This document shows positions 20,937 through 31,197 of a stretch of DNA of 64,000 nucleotides, one piece after another. The position numbers and the translations under genes are program-made. Each line of letters starts with the position of its first letter. Position 1 is the stretch's first letter. The stretch lies in contig MEHQ01000481.1 of assembly GCA_008828725.1 (NCBI GenBank), forward strand, positions 854,876 through 918,875, given 5' to 3'. Under the pieces are notes generated by a model. It had not been told where the DNA came from. It ran no database searches and saw only the letters and a list, made by a program, of their open reading frames with translations. Source of the DNA: Saccharina japonica. Lineage: Eukaryota; Sar; Phaeophyceae; Laminariales; Laminariaceae.

Positions 20937-21049
20937 ATATTTTGAAGACCTCCTGAAACTGACGGTAGGTATTATGGTTTAATGAGGTCATGAGCCGAGA
21001 AGAGCGCTGTTGTTGTTTTTTGTTTTTGGTGAAACGGTGACCAAACAAG

Positions 21050-21257
21050 CGCTGCTTCGATCTTCGATTTGCCCGATGACGTCTCGAACATCGAACAGGC
21101 TCATGCTCAACGGACAAATGACAAAATTAAGAGTAGAGAGGTTAGCTTTGCTTCAGAGGCTGCTCCAGAGGCTGCTCCAGAGGCTGCTTCAGAGGCTGCT
21201 TCAGAGGCTGGAGAGGAGTCAGATGCGGGGCGGAGTCAGCCGCGTAGTCTTCCGTAG
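21050..21257 (+). CDS. Candidate terminal exon with SEAAPEAA repeats
   Basis: After a T-rich stretch and AACAAG (possible acceptor) the frame reads AASIFDLPDDVSNIEQ and continues through a basic stretch to a 12-base repeat giving E-A-A-P-E-A-A-P/S. It then gives GEESDAG and a stop at 21255-21257. Third positions favour G/C. About 69 codons. No family is recognised. The acidic-Ala repeat would be disordered or helical. Upstream exons were not found, so this could be a fragment or chance. Confidence 0.3.
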
Positions 21258-21577
21258 GCTGGACACAACACGCCAAGCGCTTTGAAAGGTGAGGGGTCCA
21301 AGGCCTTGCGGCGAAACACGCGAGGCGTCTCGGTGTGCACTATGCACTACTACTGTTCTGTTGTTGTTGGTGTTGGCTTGCGAATGTGTGGCTGTTATGT
21401 GGAGCCGGTTTGGTTTGGCCGCATACTGCTGTATGTGTCATCGTGATGCTAGTCTGCTCGTCGTGTTGCTGCCCAATATTTGTTGGTGTACTTTATGTTG
21501 TCACAAAATGCGGGCGACCACGACTATCATACACAGTAACTGAACTGTAGCCACTCGAGCATGGTCGATAGTGGCGT

Positions 21578-21847
21578 ATGCATCATCAACGTAAAGCAAA
21601 GAGAAAGGTCGTCATCCGTTGCGTCTGCTTGCTACAGAGCTTTGTTTGCATGTCTCACCATGTTTTCCTTGAAGTACTTGCAGCAGAACGTGCAGGTATG
21701 CACATGTGCCTGAAAGCCATGGAATGTGCTCGCACTGTTTTTGCTCGGCACTATATGAGTGCTGCTTACCGTAGCCAAGAGACAAGCCGCGATGTTGTCT
21801 TACCTCTTTGCCGCGCTGCTTCTAAGTTGCGCGTAAAAAAATGCTGA
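21578..21847 (+). CDS. Small unidentified open frame
   Basis: 89 codons from ATG to TGA. The C-terminal half (MSHHVFLEVLAAERAGMHM, then MECARTVFARHYMSAAYR) looks more protein-like than its surroundings and would be helical. No signal peptide, domain or homologue is recognised, and no splice evidence supports or excludes it. Confidence 0.25.
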   Translation: MHHQRKAKRKVVIRCVCLLQSFVCMSHHVFLEVLAAERAGMHMCLKAMECARTVFARHYMSAAYRSQETSRDVVLPLCRAASKLRVKKC

Positions 21848-23496
21848 ATGTCAAATGTTCTTGATCAACCGCGTACGAACCCCCACCACCAACCAATAAG
21901 TGCCGCAAAAAATTATAGACCAATATCTATCATGCATCGCGCATATTGTAACACCCGGTTCATACAATGTTCAACATGCAGGACCCCCGTCCACGCAAGA
22001 TGATGTCAAGAAACTGCTCGGACCCGCGGCCTAAACCTCCAAATGAGAAGAAATCCGCAAGCACTTTTTTTCTACGGCTGGCGGAGTGCCATTGGACTGC
22101 TCCCACCACCGCCACCAACAGCAGCAGCTGCTGTTGTCGTTCTGTTCCCGCCGCAACACGCCAACCACGGAACGACAAGACGAAGCTCGGACTGCGCGGA
22201 GCGACGAGGGTACAATATTTTTGACAAGTGGAAAGACTTAAGGCCTGTTTTCACAACGGAAACGGCGACACTTTTTATTTTGTTATTTTTTGCAAATACG
22301 CCTACATGGCTGGTGGAGACCCTGGACCCTTGGTGTATTATGCCGAGTTTTCTCTATATTTCTTTGTTTATTTTGTCTCTTTCTTTGGCGCATTTAGCCG
22401 TTCGTATCATATTTTGGTATTGTATTAGATGATGATGTGATACACAGGGGGGGGGTAGAGTTTGGACTACGTTCTCGTCCTGGTCTGCATCGAGAATTTA
22501 TGATGTGTTTCGACGATGGCTTACGGCTGTCGTTGCTGAATTTCCGATTTAGTTGTATTTAATTCACGCAAATCAGACACTACGTAGAGGGGAGATGGGA
22601 GGGATTTGATGATTTACTATTTAATAACACCTGCCCCGCACCGTGCGTGTATTAATGACACCCATCGTTGAGGGAGAACAGAAGAATACCACCAGCGTTT
22701 GGTGTAGCATCGCTCCCGCCAGCATTCATTGAGTATTTAATAGTTGGCTGGCGGTGTTCGTGCTGTTGCTATTACACTGTCTTCTGTGTCGACGGAATTT
22801 AGAGGGCTGGAAAAAACTATTTATTGGCACCGGGTAGCTGGCAGTACTTATTAGGTATAGAATACAATGAGTGGCGTAGCTAGGTACAGTAGGTATGTAC
22901 GGCGTCCCCCAGAAGATCCACTGACTCAACTGACTCAACTGAGTGATCTGAGTGAGCCGTTTGTTTGACCTCGCGGGCGCTCGCTCGTGTCCTCCACCCG
23001 TGTCTACAAATGAATCTATGCATACATTCATATTATTAATACATTCATACATTCATTCATGCCAGGTATGATGCATCCGTTGATCCATTGATGCACCGCC
23101 GTCGTGCGTACCTTGCGTATCCTTGTGTATCCTTGTATGTCGTGCCTTCCTACTTCCCATTTGTGGTCTGTGATATGTGTGTCATTGATGATCGATCTAT
23201 TGCCGTCCCGCCTTCCTCATTCTGCTTGGCTGCGGCAATAGCCAATAAACAATAGGAAATACATACTCCACAGACACGTTAGAGGTACGTTATTACGTTA
23301 TTACAGGCACATGGTTACAGCTACGGCCACTGCAGGGCTGAGGGATATACATCGGTGTCAATAGTTTCAGTGCGAGGGCTCGAAAGGCACGGGCGCAACA
23401 TGATAGCAGCATGATCCTATCCTATCCGTACTGTACTACTACTGCTATCATAGGCGCTCACACTGCTTGTAGACGGTTGGTAACATTGTTGTGATG
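21848..23496. other. No gene supported
   Basis: Several open frames under 130 codons overlap each other in 21960-22430 without a recognisable domain. A short GACTCAACT duplication is at 22919-22938. Confidence 0.4.
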
Positions 23497-23600
23497 ATTG
23501 CATTGCTCGTTATCCCTTATATCCCTTCTATGCCTTATATCCCTTATATCTCTGATATCCCTTATATCCCTGATATCCCTTATATCCCTTATAAATGGCC
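23497..23600 (+). repeat. CCCTTATAT minisatellite
   Basis: The 9-base unit TATCCCTTA and its variant TATCCCTGA repeat about nine times. Confidence 0.85.
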
Positions 23601-23783
23601 CCTTAAAAGGGGCCCGCCCGAAAGGGGTTGCTAACGTTGATATAGACCATCAAACCAGATCCTACACACCGTGCATGCACGCGCGAACATGTTGCTAATA
23701 TTTTTGGTGTTTTTTGCTGTTTGTGCTTGTCGAGCAGACACTGCTGCCGCCCTTTTATCCCTTCTCTATTACGAAAAATACAC

Positions 23784-23784
<1 letters not shown>

Positions 23785-23815
<31 letters not shown>
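23785..23815 (+). repeat. (CAG)10 microsatellite
   Basis: A pure CAG run. The sequence downstream is a TAG/TAA triplet-rich stretch. Confidence 0.95.
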
Positions 23816-23817
<2 letters not shown>

Positions 23818-24419
23818 GCAAGTAGTACCGGTGATAGTACCGGTAGTATTAATAGTAGTAATAGTAGTAATAGTAACAGTACCGGTGGCACCTTTGAAAA
23901 GCCATCTCCGATGCTCTTCGTAACGTATCCCCCCCCCCCCGGCGTACAGCAGCAGCATCAGGCATGAGCAACAACAAACATGTCATCATGCAAAACCCAG
24001 CAAAAAATCTCCATCCTGTGATAATAGCCACAGCACACAGCAGGAAGGGCACGCTCAGTACTACTACTGTTGTATGTACGTAGTGGTACGAAGCAGAGGA
24101 GCACCGACTGCCATGCATAGCCCGCGGTGTTAAAGGCAAGGCGCCCAAAGCTATGCTACTCCTATTGCTATCCTATTTCCGTGGTTTTCATCATTTGTAA
24201 TTCGCACATTCACTTTCTAGCGTATATTCTAGCGTACATAAATGTGATAAGACACATATTTATATGCACCGAGAGCTACCGTCATGTATAATTCCTACGA
24301 GTACTGCTTACGGTATACCACATACCACATAAGATAATACAACCCGACAGGCGAATTTCCAGTTGGGATTTCTCGACAAAAGGGAGAGTGCCAACGCCGA
24401 TCTGTGCGCCTATGGAAGA

Positions 24420-24745
24420 ATCTCGGCGAACGAAATCGTTCCGAAGACACTTTTTTTTTTTTTTGTATATGCTCTCCTGCTTTTGGAGAAAATCAGCTTT
24501 CAAGATCCTCCGTGGATTTTTTTTCCGTAGGCGCCATTTTTTTTTCTTGTATGCTCTCCTGCTTTTGGAGAAAATCGGCTTGGAAAATACTCCGTCGATA
24601 TGTTTCCATAGGCGCTATTTTTCTGTGCTTGCTCTCCTGGCTTTGAAGAAAATCGGCTTGCAAAATCCTCCGTAGGCACCATCTTGTTTGTGTACAGTCT
24701 CGTGCTCTTGAAGAAAATTCGATTGGAAAATACTCCGAGGGTTTG
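24420..24745 (+). repeat. Four degenerate tandem units of about 66-82 bp
   Basis: The landmarks GCTCTCCTGCTTTTGGAG and AAAATCGGCTTG.AAAATCCTCCG recur with starts near 24472, 24554, 24632 and 24698. T-rich connectors vary in length. Open frames across it are repeat artefacts. Confidence 0.8.
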
Positions 24746-25395
24746 TGTTATCCCACTATCTTACTCGAAGTGTTACATCATATCTGGTACCTGGTATCTG
24801 GTACAGTATGTACATAAGGTACTACCGTTAGTAGTAATGCCATCATCATGCTCATACCATGCTTCGCGGTGTCACGCTCAGGGTGAGCACTTGGTGCTTG
24901 ATACAAGCAGTACTGCTGTATGATAATTTGACAGACTCTTTAGTACCAGGTATATGATATTGATATTTTGTGCACTATTAATACGTACAGGCAACGTATC
25001 CTGTATCCTGCACCCTGTACGACCTGTGTTTCCTGCTAGTTTTCAGTGTTAAAAACGCTCATCCCTCTAGACTTTTGCACTGTTGACCATATCGTTGACC
25101 ACGGTTCTTGATTTGATTGCCGCCTCACGTCTTTATGATACCAGTATGAATACTGACAATGATATTAATGATACAGAACCAACCGTCAAAACGTGAGCAG
25201 CTGTATATCATATTGGTCTTGGGAGCTTTGACTTTGAGCGATTTGGTCTCAGCGTCTCAATCAAAGATATTGGACGCCAGCGCCTTTCACCTCTTGACAG
25301 ACGGCGTCAAGGCACATACCTAGACAGACAGTCTGGGCAGCAAAAACAGGGGGCATGATATAAAGTCCCCGGTTTTTTAGAAACGCCTGACCATC
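24746..25395. other. No gene supported
   Basis: Contains several TACCTGGTA/TACCAGGTA words (24786-24800 and near 24943). Nothing else was recognised. Confidence 0.4.
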
Positions 25396-25630
25396 TGTTT
25401 TTGTTTCTTTGTTTTTACTCCCCATGTATTACCTTCGCCCTTCTTTTCTCTCCCCCTCCTATAAATAGTCGTTACTCAGATCCGGGGTCACATGTCAGCC
25501 CCCCCCCTCCCCACTGCGGTTCGTGCCTTTATTTTTTTCGGGAGAAGACTTCAGTTCAGTCCTTTCTTCCCTCGTCGACTCGCGTCATATTATTGAATGT
25601 GCCAATTTGTTTTGGGTTGAAATCAAATCG
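25396..25630 (-). mobile_element. SINE, head missing
   Basis: On the - strand the body words CGACGAGGGAAGAAAGG, GACTTCAG/AAGTCTTCTC, GCACGAACCGCAGTGGGG, GACCCCGGATCTGAG and a degenerate ATACATGGGGAG tail are in family order. The tRNA-like head is not recognisable beyond 25630. Confidence 0.75.
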
Positions 25631-26574
25631 CGTTAAGATCTGCAGCACTAAAATATACTAAATACACGATACGTAAACTATACAGCTGCCGCGGCTACCG
25701 CAGCGCCGCAGCACATAATATGTAAAAAGTAGGGGTTCCCACAGATAGTCAGGCTTTTTTATGGCAGGGGGTTCGGGGACACACATGTCTAGGTATATGG
25801 ATGTGCCTGGACAGACAGGCAACTTGAGATAGACATGTCTCCCGACATATTTTCTTTCAATCCATCATGATATCATGATATAGTGAGCCGGCTACGTGCG
25901 TACGCAAGGAGGAAGGCTACGAGTACGTGCGTGGCATGATGCCATCAAGATACCACCAGCTAAATCCCTCTCAGGCAGCATCAGCAAAAGCAGCAACACC
26001 GACACTTTCATGATTGTTGATGTTTTGCAGTGTTAATAGCGTGTCACTTACCAGGTACTATGGTATGAATATGATACCAGCACTCAGTGAGTATAATGTT
26101 TTTAGTGTATGTATACCAGGTTAGCAGCGGCGTTATGATTAATCAGTGATACTTGTATATTTATACGGTTGACTGTTCTCGATTTTTTTGTTTTTTGTGC
26201 AGGTCCAAGTGTTGAAGAACTCGTGTGAACAACTGGTGAGAATGCTGGTGCTTGCGGCTGCACCAGCAGCTGAATACTCTTGTATACTGTTGTACAGTGT
26301 TGTTTATAGTGTATAGCTGACTGCTTCACTTGGCGTTGACTGGTTCGTCATGATCGCCCAGAAACAATGAAGCAATCAGCTCGTCACCAGGCTTCTGAGG
26401 ACCACAGGACAAGACACCATGTCGTCCCGCCGTCCCAACAGACGCACGCACATACAAATATACATAAACCCATGGTGTTACATCATGCTATTAATAGTAC
26501 TCGCAGCCCCTTTCGAACTTAGTTCATACCGCACTGCCCCCCCCCACGTTTTGAGGGGGGGGACACTGCTTGAC
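25631..26574. other. No gene supported
   Basis: Anonymous sequence with short inverted words near 25865-25885 (ATCATGATATCATGAT). No exon was recognised. Confidence 0.4.
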
Positions 26575-26695
26575 ATTAATGTGTCATTAATGTGTCATTA
26601 ATGTGTCATTAATGTGTCATTAATGTGTCATTAATGTGTCAATGTGTCATTAATGTGCCATTAATGTGTCATTAATGTGTCATTAATGTGGCCTT
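26575..26695 (+). repeat. 11-bp minisatellite ATTAATGTGTC
   Basis: About ten copies of ATTAATGTGTC with a GTGCC variant, abutting the LINE remnant that follows. Confidence 0.9.
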
Positions 26696-26715
26696 AAGTA
26701 ACTTTTGCGGCGCTA

Positions 26716-27131
26716 CCCCCCCCCAAATCGGAGGAAGTAGATGCACAGATGTGCCCATGTGGCAAAGCAATAGAGAGTAGACTTCACATAGTGGGAGAAT
26801 GTGAAATGTACAAGGAGGAACGGGATGCGTTAAAAGAGGAAATGAGAAAAATAGACTAATGTGACATGGAGAAGTTTGGTACATTAACTAGTAGCGAGAA
26901 AACGATCGCTATCTTAGGAGATAGATGGCGACCAAAGGAGGCGAAACAGGAAGGGGATAGGATTAGCAAACAAATTCTTTGTGATGTATCGAAACAACGT
27001 AATGAGCGCCCAAATGTTGGAGGTGCCTCTATTAGGAGTAGGAGCGGTGCTCCATCTCGAAAGGGATGCGTGGTCAATGGTTAAATGACTAAGGCGAGCA
27101 ACAAATGAGTACGCCCCCCCCCCCCCCCCCA
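26716..27131 (+). pseudogene. LINE reverse transcriptase C-terminus, broken, with poly-C tail
   Basis: In one frame the sequence reads MCPCGKAIESRLHIVGECE, then MYKEERDALKEEMRKID, a TAA stop at 26857-26859, and continues in the same frame for about 70 codons to NG and TAA. The CxC...H...C arrangement (C-P-C-G, H-I-V-G-E-C) is the zinc-finger type found at the C-terminus of many non-LTR retrotransposon ORF2 proteins; this assignment is from the motif only. The upstream reverse transcriptase and endonuclease parts are absent, so it is a 5'-truncated copy. It ends in TGAGTACG followed by a run of Cs, and a shorter C run precedes it. Confidence 0.65.
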
Positions 27132-27299
27132 AATCGACATGAAATGTTTGTAGACACGACCCTGCCAGGCACACTAATACTAGTGTTTATACCGGGTATG
27201 CGAGATTTTCGCAGGCCAGACACTATTATACCGGGTTTGGTGTGGTAAGGGGTTTTAAGGTTATAGGGCGAGGGTGAAGGTGGAAAAATCCAGACTCCC

Positions 27300-27535
27300 A
27301 CCCCCCCCCCTTAAAACGATCGCTATCTTAGGAGATAGATGGTGGCCACAGGCGGCGAAACAGGAAGGGCGTACGATTAGCAAAACGTTTCTCTGTAATA
27401 TATGGAAACAACGTAATGAGCGCCCAATTGTTGGAGGTGTCTCTAGTAGGAGTAGGAACGGTGCTCCATCTCGAAAGGGATGCGTGGTCAATGGTCAAAT
27501 GACTGAGGCAAGCAACAAATGAGTACCCCCCCCCT
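27300..27535 (+). pseudogene. Second LINE 3' end, shorter
   Basis: It starts immediately after a C run at AAAACGATCGCTATC and repeats the last 70 or so codons of the copy at 26866 with substitutions (KTIAILGDRWWPQAAKQEG, then NGAPSRKGCVVNG). It ends TGAGTACC plus a C run. The frame is open throughout this part. It is truncated exactly where the first copy would continue upstream. Confidence 0.65.
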
Positions 27536-27655
27536 CTCATCGGTGGAAACCCGACGTGCTCCATCCCGGCACTGCTGTACGTAGGGATGCGAGGCTCTAT
27601 GGTCAAGCAACTACGGCCAGCACGACATGACGAGTACACCCCCCCCCCCCCCCTC
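27536..27655 (+). repeat. Third, most truncated LINE 3' end
   Basis: Only the terminal section is similar: GTGCTCCATCCCGGCACTG, GGGATGCGAGGCTCTATGG, GACGAGTACA and then a long C run. It is diverged and not open in the original frame. Confidence 0.45.
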
Positions 27656-27900
27656 GCCGATAAATACAAGCACATTTTGTAATTTAATATTCAATCAAAA
27701 CGGTGTTTATATTTCGGGACAGAGTCGTATATACGTGCGTACCCTATCCTATACCAGGTATAGCACGCCTCCATGTATGTAGAAACCCAACGGCGATGCC
27801 GCGGTGGGACCAAAAGGCGGCACGATGAGGACAAAGTGCGCAGTTACGGAGCGTCACGTTGTATGATATAATGGGTAGTTTTAGGCGTGCATCGTTAATC

Positions 27901-28262
27901 GGCCGCCCCGATGGTCTAGAGGTAACCTCGAACGCTTCTGAACGTTGATGTCTGGAGTTCGAATCTCACGTGGGTCGGACTTTTGAGTTTATTTGCAAAA
28001 ATAAAATGAAAAACGGAATCAACTGCTGAGAGCGCCAATTAATAGTAGCGTGGGTAGGCACAATTCGATGCGAGTCGACGAGGGAAGGAAAGGCTGAAGT
28101 CTTCTCGCGATAAAAATGCAAGGCAAGAACCGTAGTGGGGGAGGAGGGAGAGGAGCCTACTTTGGGACCCCGGATCTGAGTTACGACTAGGGAGGAGAGA
28201 GAAAGGAAGGGCGAAGATAATAAATGGGATGGACAAAAAAAAAGAAAAGAAAAAAAAAAAGT
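27901..28262 (+). mobile_element. SINE, full length, clear tRNA-like head and A-rich tail
   Basis: The head at 27903-27978 has box A (TGGTCTAGAGG) and box B (GAGTTCGAATCTC) at normal tRNA spacing. The body follows with CGACGAGGGAAGGAAAGGC, GTCTTCTCGCGATAAAAATG, GGCAAGAACCGTAGTGGGG, GACCCCGGATCTGAGTTACG and GATAATAAATGGGATGG, then an A/G-rich tail to 28262. It would be transcribed by polymerase III from the internal promoter. It is the best reference copy in this window. The words AATTAATAGTAGCG lie in its linker. Confidence 0.9.
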
Positions 28263-30682
28263 GCAAAATGCGTTCGATTCCCGATTTATCGAAGTTCTCA
28301 AGTTCGATATTATTTCGATACATATATAGAAACTTTGGATACGATATCGAGCACCTGCTACCGGTATGATATCATATTATATCGTACCAGTATATATTAT
28401 ACGTATATACATATTATACGTGTCCCAGGTACAGCAGTAGCAGGTATTACCTGGAACTTCGCTCATGGCAAAGTCCTATATGATGACTACATGTTGACTT
28501 GCTGAACTTATTTACGTATCCCCATGATTATACGTATTGTTTATTGCTGAACTTATTTACGTTTCCTCCTGATTATTTATAGTTGTTAGTTTGCGTCATG
28601 AAGCACGACAGCAGTCGAAGCATCGCCTACGTATGCATATGCATCATACCGTCGTATCAGGCGATATACCGTTGGGTGCGTTTGCCTCTTTCTGCCCGCT
28701 GTTTCTGTGATTCGATGGGATAACGTAACAGGCAGGGCAGCAGAGCAGTGAGCAGGGTACATATATATGTATATATAAAACAATGTTACTTTTGTTTTTA
28801 ATTGGTTCAATCTTAATCTTTTGAAGTTTATACTCGTAGGTTCAATCTTGATTAGGTTCATTCTGTACAGCAACATGAAGTATTAATAGTACTCGTAGGT
28901 TCGTTGTTATGTTCATTATACATTCTACTCGCGTTACACATCATCATTATTGCGGTGTACATTCTGATTGCATCATATAATAGTCTATTATCCCGGATAA
29001 TATGACACATGCAAGAAACGTACCACCAACGAACCTCAACGAGGGCTGGTCGCGTGCGCCATCTTTAAAGAGGAGCAGTCCACAGCAGTAGTCAAGCGAC
29101 TATTATTATAATAAAAATACTTCATGCTATCATATGATATGTACGTGTATTCTATATACATACCGGTATCATCATCGTCACGCAGCGAAGAACAGCGAAC
29201 GAAGTGCAACTTGCAGCAGACCATAGTGTGGTGTTCTATCTCTAGCAGCAGCAGGCCACGGCGGTGTTCTATCTCTAGTGTTCACCCGTCGGAACACCAC
29301 ATCGCCAGGCACACCTCGTACGCACCACCACACCACCACCACGACCGCTCTCGATCTCGATCTCTGCCGAATATAACTATCCACTATCCACATCAATCTA
29401 TGTCGTATCACAGAAAATGCATTTTTTCCCCCTCGATCACATGAATGATCGGGGGGGAAAGCCATTATTGTCACATACGTAAGTTGTTATGTTTATTGTT
29501 TATTGTGGTGATAACAAGTACCAGGTATTAATAAGTGCAAAGTAAAATCACACGAAAGTCAACCAACTGACCAACGAACGAACGCAACGGCCAACGTGGT
29601 GTAAAAAGTAAGAAGCTTGTCAGATGAAGCAAACGTGGGCCACACAACCTATCCTATACTGCTGTTGCTGTACTATACCCAACAACCAACCTGACGGAAC
29701 ATTGACCTTTATCTAAATCGAGTTCAGCCGAAGCACCGCTCGCTGTCATCATCAGTGATCAGCGATGCGCACCGAGTATCTTTCAATCTCACTCCTACAT
29801 CTCCCACGGCGCAACAGGCTACCCTTCCTTACCTCCAAACCTGCACCACTCCCTCCTCCCTGTCGCTAAATAGTGCCACGTTTTATATCTCCCTCTCTCT
29901 CACAGTATTTTTTTCTCAGTTTTGTTTTTTAATTAATGGTAATTTCGTGTTGTGGTTCGCTCAGGTTCGACCGTCTATCTGCGCCACGTACTGGAACATC
30001 TGAATGTATGTATGAGGGGTATGTATGTATCAGGAATATCTCCAAGAATGGCGCGATAGTGACGTCGCACCTCCTCCTGCCTCCAAGGGACCGGCGGGAT
30101 CTGCGTGCTATCAGCTATCAGTATCCGAGCACCACCCCCTGTCCACACTGAAGCGCCGCCGGCCTTCGACTTTGCTCGATTGATTGTGATATCAGGAAAC
30201 AGAAAAAAGGGCTTTATTTAGAAGTTCGTTATTTGGGAAACTGCAGCATTGAAACGCGGCATTTGTTCCGATAACTTACGCCGAGCTCTCACGAAAGAGT
30301 TGAAAACAAAAGAAAGAAGCAAGAAGAGCACATCATCAACGTTACAAGGCTTTTACAAAGTTACGAGATATGGTGCAAAATTTCGCAACTCTGACTAATA
30401 TTTTATCACCGAGCTCCTCATTGTATTCAAGTGAATTCTAACCATTCTTGCTGAAAAAAGACAAGCTCGCTACGTACGACGTAGTACATACTTATTTCGT
30501 TTCTTTTCATCTATCGATAAATAAATGTGACGGAGGAAGTTGCTCACAATTATGTGCAGCAGTGTGTACGGTGTACGGTACCTATTTATGTTGTTACGTA
30601 GTATTATTCTATTATTCAATGCCTACAGCCAGTGGAATATTAAAAAATTAAAAAACAACATATATAGTGCTCATCGTCTAAC
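28263..30682. other. No gene supported; one strong hairpin
   Basis: A perfect-looking hairpin lies near 29425-29459 (TTCCCCC...GATCAC against GTGATC-like GATCGGGGGGGAA). The phrase GGTGTTCTATCTCTAG occurs twice near 29231 and 29262. A 106-codon frame (29124-29444) is His/Ser/Arg-rich and not credible as it stands. Confidence 0.4.
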
Positions 30683-30770
30683 TTAACCCTTTTACTACTC
30701 CAAAAATGAAACCACACTAATTCCAAGTAGTTTTGTCCCAAAAAAGTGGTTGCAGTTCTGAAGGGGTTAA
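30683..30770 (-). mobile_element. 88-bp MITE, copy 2
   Basis: Complementing it gives TTAACCCCTTCAGAACTG at the start, the core ACTACTTGGAATTAGTGTGG, and TTAA at the end. That aligns with 3496-3583 at exactly the same length. Inverted ends TTAACCC/GGGTTAA are kept. Confidence 0.8.
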
Positions 30771-30854
30771 CATGTACTGATATCATCGAGCTGAACTGAT
30801 GCTGCTGTGCTGTATCTATGATATGAATAAGTTGCACGATCGTATGTACGGACA

Positions 30855-31197
30855 CGGTCGCCCCGGTGGGCTAGCAGGTAACCACGAAGCCTGCTAGTGT
30901 CAAGGTCGCGAGTTCGAGCCCCCCCCGGGTGCATGCTCGTAGGGACTTTTTCTCGCAAAAAATATCTCGACTAGCGGAAAGCGTGAGAGCGTGAGTTAGC
31001 AAAATTCGATGAAAATCGACGAGCGTTGGGAAGGCTGAACCCTCTGCGCGATAAAAAGCAAGGCAAGAACCGTAGTGGGGGAGGAGGGAGAGGAACCTAC
31101 TTTGTGACCCCGGATCTGAGTTACGACTAGGGAGGGAGAAAGACAGAAGTGCGAAGATAATAAATGGGATGGAAAAAAATAAAATAAAATAAATATA
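30855..31197 (+). mobile_element. SINE, full length
   Basis: Head CGGTCGCCCCGGTGGGCTAG with box B GCGAGTTCGAGCCCC. The body (AATCGACGAGCGTTGGGAAG, GCGCGATAAAAAGCAAGGC, AACCGTAGTGGGGGAGG, GACCCCGGATCTGAGTTACG, GATAATAAATGGGATGG) is uninterrupted and ends in an AAATA-rich tail. Confidence 0.9.
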
